From positions 4,940,001 to 5,004,000 of the forward strand of contig NZ_CP036267.1 of the NCBI RefSeq assembly GCF_007744255.1: a stretch of 64,000 nucleotides of DNA. The letters are read 5' to 3'. The notes below the pieces were generated by a model. That model saw only the letters and a list, made by a program, of their open reading frames with translations. It was not told the origin of the DNA and made no database searches. The translations under genes and the position numbers were made by a program. Position 1 is the first letter of the stretch. Every line of letters begins with the position of its first letter. The stretch comes from Thalassoglobus polymorphus. Its GTDB lineage: Bacteria; Planctomycetota; Planctomycetia; Planctomycetales; Planctomycetaceae. This document shows, piece after piece, positions 27,047 to 36,124 of the stretch.

Positions 27047-27841
27047 ATGTCGCAACCCGTCGGAACATTAGTCAAAGCCATGGACGTTCTCGATCTTCTG
27101 GGCGAGGCGGCCCCCATCGGTGTCAATGAAATCAGTCGCAAACTCGGAATGGACAAAAGCACTGTCTCGCGACTCCTCTCAACGCTGAGATCTCGAGACT
27201 ATGTTCGACTCTCACCCGACCAGACCGGATACGACATTGGGCTTCGCATCTTCGAATTAGGCAAGTCAATACAGGACCGAATGCCGGTCCGGGAAACTCT
27301 CATCCCGCATGTGGATGCCCTCTCTGAAAAAACCGGTGAAACCGTCTTCGCGCTGCACTACAGCAAAGAGCTTGTCGCTTACCTGTACAATTGTGTCTCA
27401 TCTCAAGACATTCGGCTTGGAGAACAAACTGGACTACGCGTCGAACCTTGGAATCACCCCGCCGGAAAAACGATTTTGGCGTTCCGTGGTCGTGATGAAG
27501 TCACGGACAAGTTCGCAAGACGCAGGAGAAGCTCCCGCGCAGGATTACCAACGATCAAAGAGTTTCTCAAAGAGATGGATCGTATTTCACAGCAAGGGTA
27601 CGACGAGCAACGCGATAAAGAAAAATGCCTCATTAGCGTTCCGATCCTTAACGAAACCGGAAATGTCAATGCAGCGTTGATGGTCGGAGGACCAACATTT
27701 CGCATGCCTCCCCAAAGCACTCAGCCGTTGGTTTCACTTCTCAAGAAACATGCAGCGGAAGTCTCTCGCTCCCTCGGCTGGATGAAACAGAAAAAATCTG
27801 ATCGCCTTAAAGGAGTTCTCCGAACTGACACAGAGACCTGA
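27047..27841 (+). CDS. IclR-family transcriptional regulator
   Basis: A 264-residue regulator with a GCGGAA SD-like stretch upstream of the ATG. Residues 5-70 are the winged helix-turn-helix (ALVKAMDVLDLLGEAAP-like start, then VNEISRKLGMDKSTVSRLLSTL). Residues 85-250 are the effector-binding domain with ETVFALHY, WNHPAGKTILAF and the late VPILNETGNVNAALMVGGP. IclR proteins are usually repressors or activators of adjacent catabolic genes. It lies between the divergent ceramidase-like/acyltransferase pair and, 40 bases downstream on its own strand, a secreted beta-propeller gene, so both are candidate targets. Confidence 0.92.
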   Translation: MSQPVGTLVKAMDVLDLLGEAAPIGVNEISRKLGMDKSTVSRLLSTLRSRDYVRLSPDQTGYDIGLRIFELGKSIQDRMPVRETLIPHVDALSEKTGETVFALHYSKELVAYLYNCVSSQDIRLGEQTGLRVEPWNHPAGKTILAFRGRDEVTDKFARRRRSSRAGLPTIKEFLKEMDRISQQGYDEQRDKEKCLISVPILNETGNVNAALMVGGPTFRMPPQSTQPLVSLLKKHAAEVSRSLGWMKQKKSDRLKGVLRTDTET

Positions 27842-27881
27842 ATTCCATCCTTCAAGCAATACATAAAACCCGGAAAGTCCC

Positions 27882-29549
27882 ATGACACGAATGACGACTT
27901 CACTCTTCACCGATTTCGCAGGAAACGTGTCAGCCGCGATCAGTTCCCTGCTCCTTGTGGGCTGTCTCATCTCTCCACAACTGTTCGCGGAGGAAGCAAA
28001 GTCGAGTGACGTCTATTTCGATGAAACGAAAGTGGTCACTCTGTTTTCTTTCGACGACGTCTCAATTCCGTTCTCACAGAACCTTAAATTGCAAATGCGG
28101 CCCCCCAAACGACACGCAGCGAACCCGGCGGTTCAACGCGGTGAAGATGGATCGACTGACTCATGGGCAGTTCAATTTTATGGTTCCGTCATTCGCGTCG
28201 ATGACAAGTACAAAATGTGGTACGTGTCGGTTGGTGACGAACGATACGACAAGTCGCTCCCCCGATCCGAGCCGTGGAAGGTTGCCTATGCAGAGAGCAA
28301 TGATGGTATTCACTGGACAAAACCGAACCTCGGACTGGTCGAGGTCAATGGAAACAGAAACAACAATCTGGTTCGCATGAATCCGCACATCGGGACGCTC
28401 AACGTCAAAGTGCTGTACGAGCCAGATGAGCCGAATCCAGAGCGTCGTTACAAAATGGGAGCCCACGTCTGGTTTCCGAAGAATGACGTACGGCTGGGGG
28501 CATTTGCTCCGTATGTCAGCCCTGATGGAATCAACTGGAAGTTGCTTCCGCAGACAACACCTGTCAATGCAGAGTTCCCGGAGAAAGATCTCGTCCTTCC
28601 CGCGCTGCATATTGAACCGGTTGGGGGAATGTTCAAATGGGACGGCCTGTACCGTATTTCTGGACAGAACGCCATCGCCGCTACGCGTCCGTATCATGGT
28701 CGAGTTTCAAGAGAATTTATCTCCGGTGACTTCGAGAAATGGAGTCAAGCAAGCGCCATCTCGATGGTTCGAACTCCGCAACATACAATACTCGGCCCGG
28801 GACGTAGTCGCGAAGGAGAACAAACTCACGAAGGGATCAGTGTCTGGAATCGCAACAACGTGTTACTCGGTATTTCGGGACTCTGGCACGGAGCGTCTGA
28901 GTGGAAAGATGTCACAATTGACCTCGGCTTTGTCGTCAGCAACGACGGAGTTCACTTTCGAGAGCCTTTTCATAATTGGACATTTTTAAAGCGAGGCAAA
29001 GACGGAGCCTGGGATCAGGGAGGATTGCTGCAAGGACAAGGTTTCGAAAATATCGGTGAGCAAACGTTCGTCTATTATGGTGCCTGGGACCCGCGCGGCT
29101 GGGAGAAATCGCCTAAACGAGGTGGTGTCGGAATCGCAACCGTGCCGCGAGATCGATTCGCTGACTTGATCGTCGACACCACAACGACCGGCACCGGAAA
29201 TTATCAAATCCCCAACACTGTCAGCGAATTCCTCACGAAGTCTATCGACATCGCACCCAACACAACTTCCAGGTTCTACCTGAATGCCGACGGCCTCGGC
29301 GACCAAGCGTTTCTAAAAATTGAACTCTTGGATCACAAGCTCGTCTCGCTTCCGAAACACTCGGGCAAGCAGGCTGCACTGGTAAGAACCAACGGCTATC
29401 AAACTCCGATCGCCTGGGGTAAAAAAACCAGCCTCAGCAATCTCCCCAACCGCGTTCGCTTCAAAGTCACCTTCGAAGGAAAAAAGAAGACCGACATCCG
29501 GTTCAACGCCCTGTATATCAAAAGCGAAACTCGAACGGGCGGAGACTAA
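27882..29549 (+). CDS. Secreted beta-propeller, glycoside-hydrolase-like protein
   Basis: A 555-residue protein with GGAAAG just upstream of its ATG. The N-terminus has a long hydrophobic export signal (ISSLLLVGCLISPQLFAEE); the internal VGC could be a lipobox, but signal peptidase I cleavage after LFA is as likely. Propeller-type motifs are VAYAESNDGIHWTKPNLGL, FAPYVSPDGINWKLLPQTT and DLGFVVSNDGVHFREPFHNW, followed by a C-terminal beta domain from about 440. It is a distant relative of the protein at 23198-24631. It is probably in an operon with the IclR regulator 40 bases upstream. A carbohydrate-active role is inferred. Confidence 0.78.
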   Translation: MTRMTTSLFTDFAGNVSAAISSLLLVGCLISPQLFAEEAKSSDVYFDETKVVTLFSFDDVSIPFSQNLKLQMRPPKRHAANPAVQRGEDGSTDSWAVQFYGSVIRVDDKYKMWYVSVGDERYDKSLPRSEPWKVAYAESNDGIHWTKPNLGLVEVNGNRNNNLVRMNPHIGTLNVKVLYEPDEPNPERRYKMGAHVWFPKNDVRLGAFAPYVSPDGINWKLLPQTTPVNAEFPEKDLVLPALHIEPVGGMFKWDGLYRISGQNAIAATRPYHGRVSREFISGDFEKWSQASAISMVRTPQHTILGPGRSREGEQTHEGISVWNRNNVLLGISGLWHGASEWKDVTIDLGFVVSNDGVHFREPFHNWTFLKRGKDGAWDQGGLLQGQGFENIGEQTFVYYGAWDPRGWEKSPKRGGVGIATVPRDRFADLIVDTTTTGTGNYQIPNTVSEFLTKSIDIAPNTTSRFYLNADGLGDQAFLKIELLDHKLVSLPKHSGKQAALVRTNGYQTPIAWGKKTSLSNLPNRVRFKVTFEGKKKTDIRFNALYIKSETRTGGD

Positions 29550-29781
29550 CTGAACTCTCACCAAGTGATATCTTTTCTCGAACTGGAATTCGCGCTATGC
29601 GCGGACGCATGGTAGGGGGAGTTGCTCAAACTATCTGCTCAAAACACGCCTCGGTAGCCGACCGGACTTTCACAAATTGGAGACATGCTCACCGCGCGAA
29701 GCACGATGAGCATTAAGGACAACCTAAGAGCCAAACCTCCAGACCCCTTAAGAAGAAGACAGTCCCCCCAAAAAATGGCTT

Positions 29782-30357
29782 TTATTTGATAGGGAGTTCG
29801 TAGCTGACAGCACCGATCGCTTCACCTTTTTTAACGTCAGCGTAATGAGCGTGACACATGATGCATCTTTCCATAACAACTGGAACTGCTGTCATCGCTT
29901 GAAGGTAAGGCTTTCCATCTTTGAATTTCACTTCTTCAACATACGCTTCTCCAGACTTGATCGCCTTGGCAGCTTTTTTCTCGAAGTCGTTTTTTGCAAC
30001 GTTCTCAGGTTCGTATGGATCGCCAGTCAGGTCGATCAGACGGACATCATGAAAACCTGTTTTACTGACTCGACGGAAGAGTTCGACCGCAGCACTTCCA
30101 GCAGCGAAGTCATCTTCATCATGAACGTACTTATCGGTCACAAGGACGATTGTCTGCTTGTAGATATCGTCCAGCATCTTGACTGTTTCGCGGGTTCGCT
30201 TCACAGCGGCTGGCCGAACTTTTTTCTCGCCTGAATCTGACTTCGCCGAGGTTACTTTTTTGCCGGCCTTGTCACTCTTCTTATCGTCAGCAACTCCAAC
30301 CGCAACAACTGCGATTCCAAGTGCCAGGACACAACCGGAAATGAGCGAATACTTCAT
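29782..30357 (-). CDS. Exported haem protein, DUF3365 (Tll0287-like)
   Basis: A 191-residue protein with a signal peptide (ALGIAVVAVGVADD, about residues 1-23), then a Lys-rich spacer to about 55. The domain ETVKMLDDIYKQTIVLVTDKYV onwards ends in ERCIMCHAHYADVKKGEAIGAVSYELP. The C-I-M-C-H sequence is a c-type haem-binding motif placed as in the DUF3365/Tll0287-like family, which has a PAS-like fold with one haem. A periplasmic electron carrier or redox/gas sensor is likely. No oxidoreductase gene lies next to it. Confidence 0.82.
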   Translation of the reverse strand: MKYSLISGCVLALGIAVVAVGVADDKKSDKAGKKVTSAKSDSGEKKVRPAAVKRTRETVKMLDDIYKQTIVLVTDKYVHDEDDFAAGSAAVELFRRVSKTGFHDVRLIDLTGDPYEPENVAKNDFEKKAAKAIKSGEAYVEEVKFKDGKPYLQAMTAVPVVMERCIMCHAHYADVKKGEAIGAVSYELPIK

Positions 30358-30860
30358 GGTCTTTACTCCACACTACGATGTGAAAACAAAAAGATGGCTG
30401 CCAAAGCCGTTAGGGCACTCGATTCCAAGTACGGCATTTCGGTGCGACGTTTCCACCACGTGATGTGCTAAGACTTCGAACAAGAAGAGGCTTGAGTGCC
30501 TCCCAGCTACATCCAGAACGAAGGAGTTTCTCTTCGCCTGAAAGTGCACTTCAGTTTTCGAACCAGCTCTTAGTCAGCATCACCCGGCCTGCTCAAAACT
30601 CAACACCTCACCCAACAGGTGACCAGATGATTCAGCGCCCCAAGGATCACCCTTGAGAGGCATTACCGAACTGAGCCGCATTCTGCTTGCTTGACCATTC
30701 ACCAAACATGCAGAAGAGATACCGCCCCTAAATTAGACATGGACATCCAATTTGTCAACTGAAGCAAATAAACCCACCACCAATAGTGCAGAGCAGGCCA
30801 CTTCGACGAGAGCGGCCTGCTCTAGAACAGCGGCAAATTTCGTTTACACATTTCCAGATA
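30358..30860. other. 0.5-kb intergenic region
   Basis: This is the upstream region of the DUF3365 gene and the downstream region of the 59-residue lipoprotein gene. It holds one clear palindrome (30790-30823) and no convincing ORF or RNA gene. Confidence 0.6.
30790..30823. repeat. Palindrome AGAGCAGGCC...GGCCTGCTCT
   Basis: A 10-bp perfect stem with a 14-base spacer, about 40 bases behind the small lipoprotein gene (minus strand). No T-tract follows. The arm shares AGAGCAGG with the terminal palindrome of repeat copy 3, so it may be another solo end of that family. Confidence 0.45.
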
Positions 30861-31040
30861 TTATTTGTTGACTTCAACGTCGACATCACCATTAGTGCGA
30901 TCTCGTTCGACCTCGATCTCTCCTCCCGGAGTTTCGATGTCCAGGACCTTTTCTTTCGTGTCACATCCAGAGAGGAAAGCGACACTCGTTGCCAAACAAG
31001 CAGCCGCGAAAAAGACTGAACATTTCTTGTAAAATCGCAT
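30861..31040 (-). CDS. 59-residue lipoprotein
   Basis: A short gene. The ATG at 31040 is preceded by CAGGAG at seven bases, a near-perfect SD. The product MRFYKKCSVFFAAACLATSV, continuing to AFLSGC, is a lipoprotein signal with lipobox LSGC at Cys26. The mature part has only about 34 residues (DTKEKVLDIETPGGEIEVER and an acidic end DVDVEVNK). Comparable tiny acidic lipoproteins with K-V-L-D-x-x-x-P-G cores recur in planctomycetes as far as I recall; function unknown. Confidence 0.8.
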   Translation of the reverse strand: MRFYKKCSVFFAAACLATSVAFLSGCDTKEKVLDIETPGGEIEVERDRTNGDVDVEVNK

Positions 31041-31671
31041 GATTTTCTCCTGTTAATTTTTCTAATATTCTGAATTCCAAAACTCCCTGTTGCGGGAGGC
31101 TTCGTCGCTCGTTCACAATGAATCACGTTCACGATGAATCACGACGCCGATCCAGTTCAACCAACTCATGGCCGCTTTCAAGAACAGTAGTCGCAACTGG
31201 TGTTCCAAACGGAATGACAAAACAACTCAGGCTGGTGCTTCCAACCACACGTCAAGCGTGATTCCTTGACAGTCAGCGACCTGTGATGATGTTTTTCACC
31301 AAAGGATTTCCGACTCTCTGCTAAGGTGCAGCGGTCAACCTCAGTATGAAATACGCGTGCAATAGCATTAATCGAATTGGCGTTGCGCAGTATTTCGTGG
31401 CGAAGAATTTACAGAGTCCACGAGAGATACTGCCTTGTGCAGAACGAGCAGTGAAACGCTCGAACAGAAGATTACCAGCTGGTCGAAAATAGCCAGTTTG
31501 GTCGATCAGCGAGCACGCGACTGTTGATTCACAGTCCCCTCTCACACGTCACTCAGCGAGTTCGCATCGAAGCGATGATGCTCCTATTTGCTCTGTTCGC
31601 AAAACGCGTTTTCATGTGATGAGCCACTCACTGCAACGTGAAGGAGCAGGAACATCTTTCTCCGAAATCCT
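31041..31671. other. 0.63-kb intergenic region, nothing recognised
   Basis: The region lies between the small lipoprotein gene and the membrane-protein gene, both on the minus strand. The short open frames have no supporting SD or domain, and I see no RNA gene, strong hairpin or repeat. Confidence 0.55.
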
Positions 31672-32154
31672 TTATGACCCCGGGCGACGTTTCTTCTTAC
31701 GTTTTCGTTGAGATGAGTCCCGTCGGCTGCTGCTCTGAGTGTTCTCATTCCCTGACTTTCGCTTCGCTCGATGTCTGGCATAAGGATCGTCAAGATGGCC
31801 TTCCATCGACTTAAGACCGAACCCAAAGAAAAGAGCAGCCCCCTCTAAGGCGATAATCGTACTCGGTAACCAAATTCGATTCCCGAGATGCCAGCCGATG
31901 ACGGAAAAGAGATTAGGAAGTTGCTGGACCGCAATGATCACAAACTCAATCAACGCGCGAATTAAAATTCCAATCGCAGAAATCCGAGTCATCCGCGGGC
32001 GGGAGGTCTCATCGAACGAGACCACCGAATGCGCCCCGACATAAGAGGAAGCCATCGCCCCCCAGCCCATCACCGCAATCACGATCATGATCCCAATCAC
32101 AACCTGAGTGATCGAGACGCCGTCCGAATCGTTCTGCTTTTTCTTTTTGCTCAA
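31672..32154 (-). CDS. Small membrane protein of unknown function
   Basis: A 160-residue protein starting at TTG with GAGGCG six bases upstream. After a Lys-rich start come three hydrophobic segments: about 16-38 (TQVVIGIMIVIAVMGWGAMA), 62-82 (IGILIRALIEFVIIAVQQL) and 92-112 (IWLPSTIIALEGAALFFGFG). The C-terminal 45 residues are very basic (RKRKKKRRPGS) and probably cytoplasmic. No family recognised. Confidence 0.65.
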   Translation of the reverse strand: MSKKKKQNDSDGVSITQVVIGIMIVIAVMGWGAMASSYVGAHSVVSFDETSRPRMTRISAIGILIRALIEFVIIAVQQLPNLFSVIGWHLGNRIWLPSTIIALEGAALFFGFGLKSMEGHLDDPYARHRAKRKSGNENTQSSSRRDSSQRKRKKKRRPGS

Positions 32155-32233
32155 CTGAAACGCCTCATCAACTCGCCAGTCGTATGGAGAAGCGTCAGAA
32201 TAGCATTTGGAAATTCAAGCTGATAGCGATCAC

Positions 32234-33199
32234 TTACTCTAACACTTCCGCAATGGCTTCTCGACCATTTCTTGTACAGAGTGCACGAATCACCTGACCA
32301 TCCACATTCTTGGCTATCGGACGGACTGAACCATCGGCGTACGACATGTTGACCGTTTCGTGGAAGCTGCCGAAACTGTAGAGGATCGGCATCGTATGCG
32401 GTTCCACCAGGCCCTGCCCATACAAGTCGAGATAGTTAGGGAAATTATCAAGCTCCATCAGGTAGAAGCGATCAAATGGGGGGTCTCCAGATTCGTCACG
32501 TATCCTGGCCACTTGGTGCGAATCCGCCCAATACATCCCGTACTGTGTCTCGCCGAACAGAATTGTCTGGCTGAGACCGTCCACGATATCCCGGTCATCA
32601 AGGCTGCTGTTGGCATAAAACATCCCGTTGAAAGTTGGAGCGATGCTATCAGGCCAGTACCCGGCATTCCCACGATAACTGTTGTAGCCTGGTGTACCTG
32701 AGGGTCTTCCGGGAAGCGGTGCTGTCGGACAGACCAACGTTGAAATCGGCGTTTGAATCAGCGTGTGATTTTGAAACGGAGCATGCTTTTCAGGACGATC
32801 AAAATCAATTGCACTGTTCCCCTGTTCAATGTAGGAGAGCATCAGTGCTGGCCACGACCACCATTGACGCATCAGCAAAATTTTACAGGAAGTCTTCCCA
32901 ACAATGTCGGGAGAATCGAGAAGAAGCGGTTCTGGAGTGCTCACCAGGTAACGACGTGTCTCAACAGGGCCTTCCACCCAACCCGACGGAAATGACCTGT
33001 GTGCATCCAGATAATTCAGTGCTGCCAATGAGACTTGACGAAGATTGTTCGCACAGGATGTCCGTCGGGACGCTTCGCGAGATCGCTGAACCGCTGGAAG
33101 CAACATGGCAACCAATAGCCCGATGATCGCAATAACAACCAATAGTTCGACGAGTGTGAACCCAGACAGACGCCGTGAAGAAACCTGAGACCTAACCAT
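32234..33199 (-). CDS. DUF1559 protein with prepilin-type N-terminus
   Basis: A 321-residue protein. The N-terminus [20 protein letters not shown] is a prepilin cleavage and methylation site with its helix, followed by [22 protein letters not shown], characteristic of DUF1559. The C-terminus has [17 protein letters not shown], close to the H-x9-D-G signature. GGAG lies about ten bases upstream of the ATG. It is shorter than the relative at 8650-9756. Probably a surface or envelope pseudopilin-like protein; function unknown. Confidence 0.9.
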   Translation of the reverse strand: MVRSQVSSRRLSGFTLVELLVVIAIIGLLVAMLLPAVQRSREASRRTSCANNLRQVSLAALNYLDAHRSFPSGWVEGPVETRRYLVSTPEPLLLDSPDIVGKTSCKILLMRQWWSWPALMLSYIEQGNSAIDFDRPEKHAPFQNHTLIQTPISTLVCPTAPLPGRPSGTPGYNSYRGNAGYWPDSIAPTFNGMFYANSSLDDRDIVDGLSQTILFGETQYGMYWADSHQVARIRDESGDPPFDRFYLMELDNFPNYLDLYGQGLVEPHTMPILYSFGSFHETVNMSYADGSVRPIAKNVDGQVIRALCTRNGREAIAEVLE

Positions 33200-33480
33200 G
33201 AGAATTGGCTCCGTTGGTGATGGTGATTAAGCATACACATAAACGAAGCCAATTTCCAATTTAAACAGGCATTTAGAAGATTCTCTAATATTTCAAAAAC
33301 AAATCCAACATCAAGGCGATGCGTTCTGCCTCGCTGAAGTGTGCAATTCACTACAAAAAACAGACTTCGCGAAGACAGAAAACACGAAAACGTTTTAGAA
33401 CTGACCTAAAACCTAACTCTTTCCTCTTAAACACTTTAAGCACTGAGAAAAGTGACCGGCCACAAGTTTCCGTAATCGTT

Positions 33481-34146
33481 CTAATCAAGCTCTTTGATTC
33501 GAATGTTACGCCAGCGGACATCATACGGGCCTGTCCCTTCTTTAATGCTATGGACCTGCAGCCCGATAAAACCTTTGGGATGAGTTTCGAAAATCGCCTC
33601 GTCAGTAAGGTCGGTGATCGGCTGACCGTTGATAAAGGTTTGAATTCGCGGACCTTTCGCAATGACGCGAAATTGATTCCACTCGCCACTTTTCATGGTA
33701 TCGTGTGGCTTCAGTTCTTCCTTCGGAGTTAACCAACCGCGACCGGTCGCTTCTCCGTAAATGTATCCCGCTTCAGCGACGCCAGCTTCGATTTCCACCT
33801 GCGGTCCGTAAACTCGACCAACCTCGATACCCTTTCTTTTCTCAGCCGGGACTTCCTTAGTCTTCGAGCGAATCTGAACGCCGGAGTTCAAAGCGTCGTG
33901 AACTTTGACCTCGAACTCTAATTCAAAGTTGCCGTACTTTTTCAGCGAGCACAAGAATGAATTCGCCCTGCCATTAGATGTGCGTCCTACTATCGCACCA
34001 TCTTCCACAGCGTAACTGGCCGTTCCGTTTTTCTGTGTCCAGCCTTCGAGAGACTTCCCATTAAACAGAGAAACCCAGCCATCCTCCGCATTGGCAAAGC
34101 TGGATGAAACACAAATTAAAGTCAAAGAGAGAAAAACTGTTCGCAT
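33481..34146 (-). CDS. Secreted DUF1080 (3-keto-disaccharide hydrolase domain) protein
   Basis: A 221-residue protein. The start at 34146 (MRTVFLSLTLICVSSSFANA) has GGAAG seven bases upstream and begins a clean signal peptide; earlier Met codons have poor spacing. The mature protein begins EDGWVSLFNGKSLEGWTQ, the opening of DUF1080, and shows NFELEFEVKV, NSGVQIRS, EWNQFRVIAKGPRIQTFING and KGFIGLQVHS, the concanavalin-like fold pattern. Members include 3-keto-glycoside hydrolases; the domain is very abundant in planctomycetes. Substrate unknown. Confidence 0.88.
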   Translation of the reverse strand: MRTVFLSLTLICVSSSFANAEDGWVSLFNGKSLEGWTQKNGTASYAVEDGAIVGRTSNGRANSFLCSLKKYGNFELEFEVKVHDALNSGVQIRSKTKEVPAEKRKGIEVGRVYGPQVEIEAGVAEAGYIYGEATGRGWLTPKEELKPHDTMKSGEWNQFRVIAKGPRIQTFINGQPITDLTDEAIFETHPKGFIGLQVHSIKEGTGPYDVRWRNIRIKELD

Positions 34147-34432
34147 AGTCATACTTCCACAAAAATTCTGGGTAAAGTGAGTCACACTCCATAACTTAGT
34201 CGATCCAATCAAACCTAAAAAGGGATGGAGTCATGATCACTTTTCAGAACCCGCCCGACACCCTCTGAAAAAGTCACTCTTCTCCATTGCTTTCCATTTG
34301 GTTCCCGGTCACTTGATCACACATCCGCACCGGTCGTGAATCGAGACATTCTCGGACAGTCGCTTTCATTCCAGTTGGAAAGATGTTCGAATTTCAATGT
34401 CAGTAACAACGTCACTTACTCTGGAGTGGTTG

Positions 34433-36100
34433 ATGGATCAGTTTTCTCGTGGGCGCAACTCTTGGATTCAAAAATCACAAGGACTGACGATCACAACCAT
34501 TTTTCTAATGAGTTGCACTCAGCTACTGGCTGAAGATTTCCCGGTCCCTTCCCTCGAAACTCTCGACCATCAAGGCGTCAATGGATCACTGGTCATTTGC
34601 GGCGGCGGGAAACTCCCAGATGAGATTTTCGAAACGTTTCGACAACTTGCCGGCGGTGAGAAAGCTCGGCTGGTCGTCATTCCAACAGCTTCCGCACGGG
34701 CAGAAACTAATTCAGGGGAATCATTCATTTCTCCCTGGAAAGAACGTGGTTTCGCTCACGTTGACGTCCTCCATACACGAGACCGCGAAGTCGCAAACTC
34801 GACGGAATTTGTTGCTCCACTCAGGCAAGCAACTGCTGTCTGGATTGTCGGTGGTCAGCAGTCGAAATTGGGGAAAGTCTATGCTGGAACCAAAGTTGAA
34901 GAAGAGTTGCAGGCGGTCTTAAAAAGAGATGGAGTCATCGGAGGGACATCTGCTGGCGCAGCGATTCAATCTCGGTTGATGATTGCTTCGGGGAACCCTG
35001 TCGCCAATTTGCAGCGAGGCCTGGACCTACTTCCGGGAGCGGTCATCGATCAGCATTTCAAAGCGAGAAAGCGATTACCGCGCCTGACCGGAACTCTCAA
35101 ACAGCATCCCGGACATTTTGGAATCGGAGTCGATGAAGGGACAGCACTTGTTGTTCAGGGTCGTGCAATGAAGGCCATCGGAGCATCAACCGTGACGATT
35201 TGCCTCGCCGCATCAAAGACACGTAAGGCAAAGCAGTATGAGCTTTCCACAGGAGAGATCGCAGACTTGACGGCCTTGCGTCGAGCGGCCATTGCCAGGG
35301 CTTCTCACCAATTCCCACCGGACAAGCTTCGCACACCAACTGTCAAGAATGGTTCGCTGATGATCATTGGTGGCGGAAAGATGACTCCAGATTTGTGGAA
35401 AGAGTTCGTCGAACTGGCAGGGGGAGCCGATGCCAAAATCGTCATCGTCCCGGCAGCTTCCTCGAACCGCTCCCCGGAGCGCCGAAGCGAGTTCAAGATC
35501 CTTCGTAACCTGGGCGTGAAGCATGTCGTTGCGCTTCATACATCTGATCGCGACGAAGCCAACAAGGAGGAATTCCTTCGACCACTGAAAGAGGCAACAG
35601 GAGTCTGGTTCACAGGTGGCCGACAATGGAAGATCGTCGATGCATACGCGGGGACCGAAACCGAGAAAGCATTTCACGAAGTCTTGAAACGTGGAGGTGT
35701 GATCGCTGGGAGTTCTGCCGGAGCAACGATTCAAGGCGAATATCTTGTGCGTGGAAATCCACTCGGAAACCGGGACATGATGGCTGAAGGCTACGAACGT
35801 GGCTTCGGTTATCTTCCAGGATCTGCAATTGATCAACACTTCACACAACGGGATCGCCATCCAGACTTAGAAGGCGTCAAAAAAACATTCCCTCAGCTCT
35901 TGTGCATCGGAATAGATGAATCAACCGCGATTGTCGTTCAGAAATCAACGGCGCGAGTGCTGGGAAAAAATGATGTTTACTTTTTTGACGCAGCCAACGA
36001 CGCCGAGGACCAAACGACGAAGACAAAGGTCTCACCTGGTGAAGTTTATGATTTACAAACTCGACAGACTGTAGAAGATCCTTCGCCATCCAAAGAGTGA
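34433..36100 (+). CDS. Tandem cyanophycinase-like (peptidase S51) protein
   Basis: A 555-residue protein; the ATG at 34433 has GGAG six bases upstream. A membrane or export signal (LTITTIFLMSCTQLLAEDF) covers about 18-36. Two homologous S51-type domains follow, about 45-290 and 305-535. Each has a nucleophile elbow (GGTSAGAAIQ near 170 and AGSSAGATIQ near 420), a preceding VWIVGGQQ / VWFTGGRQ loop, and a D-Q-H-F-x-x-R-x-R/H segment (VIDQHFKARKR, AIDQHFTQRDRH). Both catalytic Ser appear intact. Cyanophycinases cleave cyanophycin to beta-Asp-Arg dipeptides; a more general exported peptidase is equally possible. Confidence 0.85.
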   Translation: MDQFSRGRNSWIQKSQGLTITTIFLMSCTQLLAEDFPVPSLETLDHQGVNGSLVICGGGKLPDEIFETFRQLAGGEKARLVVIPTASARAETNSGESFISPWKERGFAHVDVLHTRDREVANSTEFVAPLRQATAVWIVGGQQSKLGKVYAGTKVEEELQAVLKRDGVIGGTSAGAAIQSRLMIASGNPVANLQRGLDLLPGAVIDQHFKARKRLPRLTGTLKQHPGHFGIGVDEGTALVVQGRAMKAIGASTVTICLAASKTRKAKQYELSTGEIADLTALRRAAIARASHQFPPDKLRTPTVKNGSLMIIGGGKMTPDLWKEFVELAGGADAKIVIVPAASSNRSPERRSEFKILRNLGVKHVVALHTSDRDEANKEEFLRPLKEATGVWFTGGRQWKIVDAYAGTETEKAFHEVLKRGGVIAGSSAGATIQGEYLVRGNPLGNRDMMAEGYERGFGYLPGSAIDQHFTQRDRHPDLEGVKKTFPQLLCIGIDESTAIVVQKSTARVLGKNDVYFFDAANDAEDQTTKTKVSPGEVYDLQTRQTVEDPSPSKE

Positions 36101-36124
36101 TTCAGCAAACTTCAAGCGAGCGAC

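Noticed and set aside
31321-31545. 74-codon minus-strand open frame in the 0.6-kb gap
   Set aside because: No SD, no signal or domain, and composition unlike its neighbours; treated as non-coding.
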